Assembly: GCA_026545765.1 (NCBI GenBank)
Contig: JAIFAC010000029.1
Coordinates: 177,001 to 241,000 of the forward strand
From: Plantago major
Lineage: Eukaryota > Streptophyta > Magnoliopsida > Lamiales > Plantaginaceae
Length of the DNA stretch: 64,000 nucleotides
Direction of reading: 5' to 3'
Below are positions 48,401 through 58,721 of this stretch, one piece after another. The notes under the pieces were generated by a model. That model was not told where the DNA came from, did no database searches, and saw nothing but the letters and a program-made list of their open reading frames with translations. The position numbers and the translations under genes were made by a program. How positions within the stretch are numbered: the stretch's first letter is position 1; each line of letters opens with the position of its first letter.

Positions 48401-50490
48401 TTTAAGTACATTTTATTCTACATTATGGATTATGGAGTATTAGTACATTGGAGAAGGACTGTGGGTGGAGAAAGACAGAGGACCATTTAAGCAAGGACAA
48501 GACTTGTCAGCACAAGATTGTTGCCAGGCATCCGCATAGCCCTTTCTAATGGAAAATTATTCGATGCCTTACTCTCGGTGTGGGTCCACTACATGTGAGA
48601 GGTGAGACCACGTAAGCATCAGGTCTAACAAAGCCTTTCTAGCGCCGGAGAATTGGATGTTGTAAGTATGGCGTCTCAGGCGGCAAAGCTCGATGAAGAA
48701 GAAACATACATTTCGTTCTGAACGATATTGAGGATTAGGAGTGGATTTGAGAAATCAAGTTCATTTTGCAAAGGATGTGTTTTTGGATCAAATACCATAT
48801 ACCAATAACCCACTCTAGGTGAGTTATTCTCAATGGTATTTCGAAGAATAAATTTTGCGGGCTATAAAATCTGGTATTTTATGAGTTCGGGTTTTTTATG
48901 GACTATGGTATTTCATATTTATGTAATTAAACGTGGTATTTCAGAGGGTGTTTTAAAAATACCACAAAAAACACCCCAAATCAAACGGAAGAACAAACGA
49001 TATTATTCAACTTCACATGAAGACAATACTCAAGCTAAGCTAACCGAAATCTATCATTCCAAGATAACTTTTCACAAATATAAACCAGTTACATAATTAC
49101 AAAATTAAAATAGACATACAAACAATACCAAAATATAATTATTATTTAGTCTCCAAACTAAATAATAATTATTTCAAAACTATTTGAAATAATCTCCAAA
49201 CTATTATGTTGGGATTGTCGGATGAACAAACTATTGTATTCTAAAATACAATACCATATTTGTGTAAAACTAAATATGATATGCGAATTAACATAAATAT
49301 ATTTAAATACCATAACACATTTAGGAGCCCTATAATGGTTTGAATATTTATTGCCCATCATTGGTGGTTGCCCTGGTATCCATCCATCCGTAACTGCTGT
49401 TGATATTTGAAACCGCATGATATCTATTCAAACATGTAACAATACAACCTTCATACCACGAAAGGAAGAAATTTGATACACACATACTACAGGAAATGAT
49501 GAAAAATAACAAAAAAGGCAAAGGGGCTAGATCATGTTCTGTTCAATAGCATCTTCCATCAAAACATAGACGTACAGGATAAAAAAGAGGACAAGCGATG
49601 GGGTAGGATTATATATATTGGGATGTTAAGTAACAACAAAATAGGGAATACCTTCAGTGATGAATTCAAGTGGAAGTGGCAAATAAGAAACTTGAAAAAA
49701 CAGAAGGATAAGTGCTGTAAATATTCTTTATCAATAAGTGATTCATTCAGTAAGAAAATTTAAAAACATAGGAAGCTTTAAAACACGTAATAAAATGAGG
49801 AAGTTTTAGAGTTTTCTCAAATGACATAAAGCCAGGTGTTACAGAATAAAATCTGGCATCAATCAACTAATTGATTGAAATTGGTGAATGGTAAGTTTTA
49901 TCTAGAAATAAAATATTTATAATCAAATCAAATAATCAGAATAGAGATATTCGGCGGATGGAAAAAGGAATCATATTTTTCTCTCTTTGAACTAACCATT
50001 CTAAGTTTATGACACTACTAGCCTGTGCAATTTCACCGAGCTGCCATCGCAAACACACATTGATGTATGATTCAGAATGCCTGGTGACCCTTGTGCAATT
50101 CAGATTTTAACATGACCTAAACTGTCAATCACACACAACCAATTAGATCCACGCATTGATTTTCGTGGTCAAAGCGCGATTCAATGACTTGAAAGTTTAA
50201 CCGGACAATTGACGTGCCATTTAAAAACACATACCTATATGCGATTCATAACCGATCAGTTCCAGATTAGGGGTGATGGAAGAATAGATATGGGATGGAG
50301 GAAGTTGTTGTTCAACAACTTAGCTCGGCCCGTAGCATAATTCCTTATTTCTACTAGACCAATCTTGACACCACCCAAACGCATTTATAGACCATAAACT
50401 GATATACTGGTCCAATTTTTTATGGGTCCAGGCCCATGTTAATGACACTAGCCCCTTCAACAAGTTTGCTAGCCCCAAATAATTAAACAG
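48401..50490. other. Intergenic region
   Basis: I see no gene. The small ORFs at 48833-49096 and 49158-49418 have no recognisable content, and no terminal repeats are evident. Confidence 0.4.
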
Positions 50491-50499
50491 TTTCAATTG

Positions 50500-50782
50500 A
50501 GGTAAAATGCATAAATGTATGTATATTCTTGAAAAATGAGGATGTCGCCGTATTGAATGTACCTCATGTTCTTTAAAAGTATGCACAATTGCTCCTATAA
50601 TCGTGTGTATTACACTCTCCACGTGCAAGTGGATTCGCTTTCTTTTTTAAGCATACAAGTGTTAAAAATTCACAATAATTTTTTTTTGTAACCTAGAGCA
50701 ACAAGATTAATTTAAAATTATAAAAACTACTAAAAAATTATAATAAAATGAACTAAAAAAAGAAATATGTTAGAATTAAAAG

Positions 50783-50816
<34 letters not shown>

Positions 50817-51371
50817 TAAATTGAATAATAATTATATAAATAAAAAGGTTATAAAAAATTATTGTAGTGATATTATCAAATTTATAATAGCACTACAAAA
50901 AATTATCAAAATTATTGAAGGCAAAAGTATTCTAAAAATATAGTGTGTATTATGAATTATTATTATTCTGAAAATGTTTAAGTGAAATTGTTTAACTCTT
51001 TTAAAAAAACATATTAATACATTTATACTAATTTTCAAAAATAATTATAAATAAAAAATATATTATTTTCTTAATTTTAGTTTTCATATTTAGTTTGTAC
51101 CTTAATAAATTTTTTTAATTTTATATAATCCTTAATATTTTTTTTAAACGACCATAATATTTATTTACATTTTATTAAAAAAATCAGTTTATTTTTCTTA
51201 TAATTAGTGAATATTTAAGTTTTTTATGCAATGAGTCCACTTACACACACCATTATTGGAGCAAGTGTGCATGCTTTTATAGAATATGAGGTACATTCGT
51301 GCAATTTCAAGAACATGAGGTACATCTGTTCATATTTCGAAGAACATAGAGTATGTTTCGACATTTTACCT
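50500..51371. mobile_element. Small MULE-like element with long inverted ends
   Basis: The left end AGGTAAAATG and the right end CATTTTACCT are mirror images. The arms (about 50500-50645 and 51225-51371) match over roughly 150 bases, including AAAGAACATGAGGTACATTC-like words. The 9-base duplication TTTCAATTG lies at 50491-50499 and 51373-51381, as expected for Mutator-type insertion. The inside is AT-rich, has a TA microsatellite and encodes nothing. Confidence 0.65.
50784..50813. repeat. (TA)n microsatellite
   Basis: About 14 TA units inside the MULE-like element. Confidence 0.9.
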
Positions 51372-51985
51372 ATTTCAATTGTCTCATGAAATTCTAGTTT
51401 TTGTATTATTTGTCAACAATTGAACACAATTACGTTCAAGTGGTACGGGTTTGAATTTTGTAAAACTAGTTGGCGTTTGAATTTTAACTTGAACAAAAAA
51501 TAGTTATAAATAAAAAATATATTATTTTCTTAATTTTACTTTTCATATATAATTTGTACCTTAATAAAATTTTCTAATTTTATATAATCCTTAATATTTT
51601 TTTTAAACTACCATAATATTTATTTACATTTTATTAAAAAAATCAGTTTATTTTTCTTATAATTAGTGAATATTTAAGTTTTTTATGCCAAAATAAATGA
51701 GTCCACTTGCACAAATGGAGAGTGTAATACATACACTATTATTGGAGCAAGTGTGCATGCTTTTAAAGAACATGAAGTACATTCGTGAAATTTCAAGAAC
51801 ATGAAGTACATATATTCATATTTCGATGAACATAGTGTATGTTTTGACATTTTACCTGTTTCAATTGTCTCATCAAATTCTAGTTTTTGTATTATTTGTC
51901 AACAATTGAACACAATTACGTTCTAAGTGGTACGGGTTTGAATTTTGTAAAACTAGTTCGCGTTTGAATTTTAACTTGAGAAAAA
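51041..51985. repeat. 455-bp tandem duplication of a MULE end and flank
   Basis: Unit 1 (51041-51495) and unit 2 (51496-51985) match nearly base for base. Each holds the right inverted arm, the TTTCAATTG target duplication and about 110 bases of flank. Unit 2 keeps a GGAGAGTGTAATACATA stretch that is shortened in unit 1, but matches the left arm. Confidence 0.85.
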
Positions 51986-52924
51986 TAGTGAACAAAAAAG
52001 TGGGTCGACTGGAGGTAATACAAATCGTGTGTCAGATTAACATGCACAAAAACGTGACTTTGCTAATTAAGAGCCAATAATTACGTTCGTATTTGATTTA
52101 ACCATCCAAAAGTGATTAAGCAAAGAGAATTTTGAATCAAACTTGTTGGAAGCATGTGATTAGCTGAATTCATTGGTATCTAACACATGCTCAAGATCTT
52201 CTTTTGCATGTGTTAAGAATTTAAGATAACAAAAGGTAATAATCCCGAGGAAGAATTACCAAGAAAGAAGATGTCGGCTCTTTTCTTTTGTTTATACCCC
52301 CTCCATGTATCGGAAAAGCTTATACATCTCTCATTTTTAAGCGTTATAGCATAACTTCATATGATTCTATAAGTAAGCTGTCACACAACTAACAAATAAT
52401 AAATAATGTACCCTTACACTTAATCACACTCTTTTCCACGAAAAGTAAATCTTCTAATACATTTTCATGGTTTATCATTTATTTTAATTTGTCATCTAAT
52501 AGTATGTGTCAACTATAATTTATGAAGTTCTCCGAGATGAAAAGAGTGCAAAGTAATCATTTGTGTACGTACTACAGACTGTTTGCGATAAATTCGATAT
52601 GTGGACTGTAACATAGTCTGAGTTATTTGGAAAAAAAAGTGTTTGTCATAAAGGTATTGAGTTATAGATTTCGTAGAGTTGTATTATCCGATGTATAAGA
52701 GTGAATTGATGTTTATATCAAAAAAGGTATTTTAATTTTTTTTAAATAATTTAATTGGTTTTAATAAAAAAATTTATTGGAGGGGGGTTTGTTGAGTTGG
52801 GAGTAAGTTGTCATGGAGCACGGTACAGACTTGTAGCTCAATGCTAGAATCTTTATGAACCAAGATTGCGTCAGAATCCATCCGAATTCTAGGCCCATGC
52901 CAAACTAAACTCTTTCTTCCAACA
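51986..52924. other. Intergenic region
   Basis: No gene is present. Around 52295-52545 a CTCCATG...CGGAAAAGC / CTCCGAGATGAAAAG pair might be another worn MITE, but I could not fix its ends. Confidence 0.35.
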
Positions 52925-53215
52925 GTGTCACCCTCACAGTGTAGCAATGGTCTAACATATATGAGACCCGTTGCTACTATTGTAGAGGGTGTGTAGTGTA
53001 TAACAAAATCATCTCGGGTTCGTGTTGTCTTCTTGATTCATTTGAGATATTCTTCATATTTGTTCTCATTAGAATGCAAGAAAAAGATCTTTTAGGATGA
53101 TTCCAGAACAGTGTAATGAACACCACAATCTTATTGTCCCTTCAATATCAAAATTTTTACCAGTTGAGCTACGAACGACTTGAACTCTTTACTACATTAG
53201 GGCTTATGGAGTTTC
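52925..53215 (-). repeat. Dispersed SINE-like repeat, copy 2
   Basis: On the minus strand its head reads CGTAGCTCAACTGGTAAAA. TAGCTCAACTGG (plus positions 53160-53171) fits the A box of tRNA genes. A weak B-box-like GTGTTCATTAC follows about 45 bases later. The rest matches copy 1. I see no clear poly(A) tail or target duplication. Confidence 0.4.
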
Positions 53216-55437
53216 AGTACATTTTATTCTACTTCTCAAGAAATATATTATGTTACATTCAATACCTAAATTTTCATTAGCATGCAGAGTCCCTGGTAGA
53301 TTATAATTAAGGTACCAGCATCGATCGATCAAGTAAGGAAAAAGATCATCATCCAACTTATATAAAACTTCAAAATCGTTTTATAAGAGATGTGAAACAA
53401 TGTGTATGATACTTGGATTTGAAGTTGTTTGAATTTTAATTAAACAAGTGAGCTTTCAAGTCATTTGATGTCTCGGTCATGTAGGTTTCACGCATTGAAA
53501 ACAAGTTTTATGTGTAGTGTATCTCCATTCGAGAAATGGAATGTCACTAGTGTGTTAATTGTTATTGTGACAACAAGATCAAGCGGTGGCCTCATACCAA
53601 TTCTCGTGGACACTCGCCTAGCCGAGATGGACTAGACTCGTGTTTGTACCTAGCTATTTTTCCAAGTCTTTCGGTGAAAGGTTGCTTCTTGAGAGTTTAA
53701 GGTTCCATCTGAAATGTATTGTGTCTTCAATAATGAAAATAAATGAGAATCATAAATAGAATATGAAATTTTTAACTTCTAAAATCAAATGGTATATGTG
53801 ATGCTATATATTCATGTTAGGATAAATCTTGTTAGTGTATTGTTTTCCAGCTGAATAATAAGAAATTTGTAAACCACATGCACACGTGAGTGTATAGGAT
53901 AAAATGAAAGATCATATTCAATTTCATTATTATTTAGGTCCCCTACATTATCAGATTGTCAGATATAGGAAATGTGACTTGAATAAAAACTGTCCTAGTA
54001 TGCATTCTAAAAAAAATGGAACATGAATATGCAAAAAATACATTCATATGAGACCTCGATTTCTTGATAATAAGCTCAAAAAAGCGAAGTTTAACTCCTT
54101 TTCTTTCATTCTTTCTTATATTTTGTAATTCAAAAGAAGGGGCACGAGTAGGCTAGAGACGAATTAAAGTAACAATATTCAATTGTGCAATCATCGTACC
54201 GATCATGAATTAGATAATTTCACGTGGGGTAACATGCATTGATGTTCGTGCGTAAACTGTTCATTGGTTTGTTACAATGACCTCCTATGAAATCAAGATG
54301 AAAATACGACCCGCCGAAAGGGCTAAAATCCCATCCCGGTTGTGGTCACATATATAGTGAGTGATTCACGTGGTCTTGGTAACATCTGTGGGCTAGCTAG
54401 TAGATGGAAACATGGACATGAGGGAAAAAAGTTAGATTTGAAAGGTGATCATGAAGACTACTATAAAAAAGAGTTTGTGCGCCAATGGAGAATTGGAAGA
54501 AACAATGGGAAAGACAAACGAATTGGGCATCAAATTAACTGGGGGGGACCTTAACCACACATGGAGGGGCATATGCACCCTTTGGGTGAGTTTGTCAAGT
54601 GGAGCCAAACCTAAAGATTCTCTTGCAATTTGTTGGTTGGAAGAACATTGGTTGGATTTTGGGATTGGTTTGGTAATGACAGGGTTTTGAATTATGTTAA
54701 TGTGATGATTATGAGGTATGTTTGAAATCCGCGGGTTGATAATTTGATGTTCTTACTCGATCGATAACTCAAAAGACTGGTAGAAAATTTATATCACGGA
54801 AAAACACCGATAAAGAACTGTATTGTCCGGATAAACTTTTTTTTTTTTTAAAAAAAGGAAAAAGTTCATCAGCCTTATTTAATTTTTAAAACTCCACTTT
54901 ACTTTTTATTGACGGATTATCACCCAACATTGTGTATTTAAGGATCTAACTCCTAACTCCATTTCTATCATTCTATAACTTACATTGTAAAATGTGATTC
55001 GTTTTCTAATTTATAGCTCATCTAATTGAGTATTTCTTTTCTAGCGATCTATCATTGATAATATATCCGTAGATGAAAAATATACTTGTTGAATTTTTAA
55101 GGTAAATCATAGTACTTTTTATTCTTTAAAAACTTAGGGTCAACCTAAGTACCTAACTTAGAGTCTAGACAATTGTAGAGATCCAGATTGCAAATACAGC
55201 TTTGAAACGTTTTATTTTCCTTCACAAAACTAGAGTTGATCATAATAGTGCGTCAATGCTAGCTTGATATCACGTTTATCCTTCAAACGCTTCATAATTG
55301 TGTTTTGAATAATTCTGATAACAATCCAAATTTGTTTGATGTGAAGCTTGAAACATTCTCGGACAAAAGAACATAATTGATTTGCGACATGACTTTATAT
55401 GATGGTGCGTGCGTGGTTGGATATAAGAACAATAAAC
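53216..55437. other. Intergenic region
   Basis: I recognise no gene. The overlapping frames at 54342-54690 have no known domain, and neither shows splice-site context or conserved motifs I can support. A T/A homopolymer run lies at 54838-54858. Confidence 0.35.
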
Positions 55438-55800
55438 TCAAAACTCGTTGATTCAAAAGAATACCTAGAATTCACTCAAAACTCGTTGATTCAGCAGAAT
55501 ACTGAGAATTGATGGATCAAAATTCGTTGATTCACAGGATTATCGAAAATTGACAGATTTGGAGGAACACCTCTATTTTTCATATAATATCTCAAAACTC
55601 CTCTTCTAACAATAACCAACCAAGTGCTAAAATAGAAAATCTCTAACCAACTAAAAGGAAAATACCAAATCCTGATTAACTAAGAAAAAGGAAAATATCA
55701 AATTCTTATTAACTAAGAAAAAGGAAATATACCAAATCCTAATTAACTAAGAAAAATGAAATATAATAGAAAAATAATAAACTAAAATAATTTGACGCCA
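55438..55800 (-). repeat. Ty3 LTR-like segment with two short tandem arrays
   Basis: A unit of about 35 bases containing CAAAACTCGTTGATTCA occurs three times (55438-55545). A 34-base unit containing AATTAACTAAGAAAAAGGAAA occurs three times (55655-55756). On the minus strand, TTTGAGGACGATCTTTTT at about 55850 precedes this segment. That is the usual phrase just before the 3' LTR of some plant Ty3 elements. No second LTR is in the window. Confidence 0.4.
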
Positions 55801-55935
55801 TTCGTTCCACATAATTCTCTCCAGGGCAGAAAAAGATCGTCCTCAAATCATAAACCGCGTCATCATCAGCTGAAGAATCACGTACAAAACCAAACATTGT
55901 GGAAACACATACCGACCATCCACAAGTCTAATCAA

Positions 55936-56211
55936 TTATCTAGCCGGGTCATTCTTTCCTCTGTCAAACACATGTCGAGCGTCGCAAATAAACTCTAACA
56001 CACATGGGTGTATGTAATATTGGTAACTCTTGTCTCGCATGTTAACTATGTGGATCATGGCAAAGCCATCTATCTCCCCTAGTGGTGAAAGCCAGAATGG
56101 ATTTTGGAAGTGTCGATACACTGTTTGATCATATTTTTGTTCATCATGCACCTCTAGTTTTACACCAAAAGATCTGGACAACTCAGGCATCTTCAATTTT
56201 ACTTCACTAAC
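55936..56211 (-). pseudogene. Unrecognised ORF cut by the CACTA insertion
   Basis: A minus-strand frame of about 91 codons (with residues such as MPELSRSFGVKLEVHDEQ and HPCVLEFICDARHVFDRG) is open up to the first bases of the CACTA terminus, so its upstream part has been cut off or displaced. I do not recognise a domain. With the LTR-like segment next to it, it could be the end of a Ty3 internal region; it could also be chance. Confidence 0.3.
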
Positions 56212-56724
56212 CACTACAAAAAAACAGGGGTTTAGCGACGGACTTATCCGTCGCTAAACCCCTGCCGATCCGTCGCTAAGGCCTTAGCGACGGATAGACG
56301 CCAGTATTAATGACGGGCGTCTCTAAGGCGAACTATCCGTCGCTAATTGGCGACGGAATTGGCGACGGATAGGGCGTTGACCCTTCCGTCGCCATTTGAG
56401 ACGGATAATTATCCATCTCTAAAAACCCCCGGGTTTCTCTCTAAACGAATTAGGGCTAGCACGCCCTAATTCGTTGTTTAGCGACGGATAATTATCCGTC
56501 GCTAAACCACTATTTTTTTAAAAAAAAAATTAAAAATTATTTTATAATTTTCACCTGTTTTTTAACCAATATAATAGTGATATGTCTCAAAGGGGAAATT
56601 GCATTAATTAACAACAAAGATTCGTCAAAAATAAATTATCCAAAATAAAGTCTACATATCCGAATAGAAATCCAAATATCCAACAAAGTAAAAAGTAGCA
56701 TAGTACCCAAAACAACACAAGCAA

Positions 56725-58596
56725 CTAAGACGAGGGGCTGGGGGTATTCTGGCTCATATACAAGCGGCAGAGCTCTTCGACCCTCTGATTCATACAAGCC
56801 TGCTCATCCCTGAGAGTTTCAATCTCATTCTGGAGAGGAGTCACTGCTTCATTCACCATCCGCCGACACCTGTGTGTAAACATCACCATGTCCCTGAGAT
56901 TGCTGGGACACGGAGAAGCTCTTCTCCGCCAGTGTCTCGCCCAAACTACCAAGACCATAAACCCGACCCTTGTTGTCGGGTGGGTTGACTTGTAGAAAGA
57001 TCCGGTCTTGTTCTTCCACGGACAACTCCTCACCCTCGAGCAGCCTCTCCGCAATGATCCGCTCCACCTCACTCTGTAATAGTCAAGTGTATACGAAATG
57101 AGCTACAATTTCTTATTTAATTTATAATACACATGCATATACAACTGTGACACTTAGCAATAAGCTCGGACTTCTCGTCCACCCAAATGCCGTTCTTCAG
57201 CTTTCCCCTCTTCATTTCCTCTAGGCAAGTCTTGGGTTTGTTCTGGTTCAGCTAAAGAACATTATATATTGCAACAAGTAGTTAGTAAGTTGGTAGGAAT
57301 GGAAACAAGTAGTGAACTGGTATAAATGAAAGCAATACACATGTGTACAAATCATGTTGTAATCAGAAAACACATATATATACTTACTGACATCTGACGA
57401 TCAGTGACAACAGCTCGTGACCCGTAGTCATGCCTAGCAGAGCCCTTACCATCTCGTGGCTCAGTCAGCCGGTTCTGCCTGTTCTTGAAGGACTGATCCT
57501 CGACGGTTGTAAGTCTCCAATATTCTAGCCACATAGCCCACTCTTCGTCCCCAATATGCCTATACTGTGGCTGCTTTCCTTTTTCTCGGTATTTTTTCAT
57601 GTCAGCCACCATATGCCTATACAGATCAGAGCCCAAACTCTAAACAGGCCACATCTTGGGAATAAGGCCAGTCAGAATGTAGTATTTTTTCTACATTTCA
57701 ATTCCATTCAAAGTAAAACTTAATGTCCCAAGGTTACAATTTCAAGATAAACAATGGTGCATATAACCCAAGCAAGTGGCTAACATACCACACAAATTAT
57801 CCTAGAATTTACTAAAACAATGGTGACTAACATATCACCCAAGTGGGCTAACATACCACACAAATTGTCCTAGAATTTACTAACACAATGGTGACTAACA
57901 TATCACCCAAGTAAGTGGCTAACATACCACACAAATTGTCCTAGAATTTACTAACACAATGGTGACTAACATATCACCCAAGTAAGTGGCTAACATACCA
58001 CACAAATTAATAAACTAGTTCATTAATCGATAGAACAACAAATAAAGCATTGTAACATTTACCACAACAAATTGTACCATTTAAGCTTACCGGAAGCTCA
58101 TAATAGTAGAAGTGCTTCGTCTCAGCCTTGAGTTTGATCCACTGTTCGCCTCCCTGGCCCGGAAACTCCCTCCTAAGCTGAAAAATCTCATCCAGGTCAT
58201 CTGAAGATTGCTGAGGCAACAACCTGCAGTTATCAATGAGACATAGAAGAATACATATATTTATTAGACAATTCATGTGACATATATATAAACACTTATC
58301 TTAAGTTATGTTCTACAAATGTATATATAATACTTACTTCCTCCTGCCATTAGGGAACAACACCAACTTCCCCTCCCACGTAGCACCATCGACGATCTCG
58401 GTATAAAGACACCCGTCAGGCGGGTACTGTCCTAATCCATAACCACCACCAGACGTCCCAATGCTCGAGCCGCTGGCAGTCTGACTAACATGAGAGTAGC
58501 TGCTCGATCCACCAGGGCTACTCGATGCACTATGTGGTGAACCATGGGTCCCATAGACCTGGGTATCTCGTAACTGCACTTTCTTTGGCGCGACAT
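56725..58596 (-). pseudogene. Ptta/En-Spm-like 3' part of the CACTA gene
   Basis: Exon-like blocks in order on the minus strand: 58596-58335 (Ser/Gly-rich, ending EIVDGATWEGKLVLFPNGRR), about 58226-58091 (LLPQQSSDDLDEIFQLRRE), about 57690-57390 (KQPQYRHIGDEEWAMWLEYW and RLTEPRDGKGS), about 57252-57155, and 57075-56725. The introns have GTAAG donors and AG acceptors, and the joins I checked keep the frame. This resembles the plant transposase family Ptta/En-Spm. A TAG at 57640-57642 and a frameshift in the last exon break it. The C-terminus has a coiled-coil-like stretch (LQNEIETLRDEQACMNQRVE). Confidence 0.65.
57760..58010 (-). repeat. ~70-bp tandem repeat in a CACTA intron
   Basis: About 3.5 copies of the unit GTGGCTAACATACCACACAA, followed by TTGTCCTAGAATTTACTAAC. 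It is the same minisatellite as at 29403-29660, in the same intron. Confidence 0.85.
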
Positions 58597-58721
58597 CTGC
58601 AAAAAGCATATGACAAACAAAAACAAATTGTATTAGTATAAATTAAGACATGAATTGGCATGTAATGGGAAAACCAAGCATATAACAATTAAGGTACATA
58701 TAATCTACCATAAACACATAC

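Noticed and set aside
53160..53171. Possible tRNA gene from the A-box-like TAGCTCAACTGG
   Set aside because: No cloverleaf can be folded, the B box is weak and the sequence repeats at 48 kb with a long non-tRNA tail; better read as a SINE-like repeat.
54342..54690. Two overlapping small ORFs (70 and 81 codons)
   Set aside because: No recognisable motif, no splice or promoter context, and they lie in otherwise AT-rich intergenic DNA.
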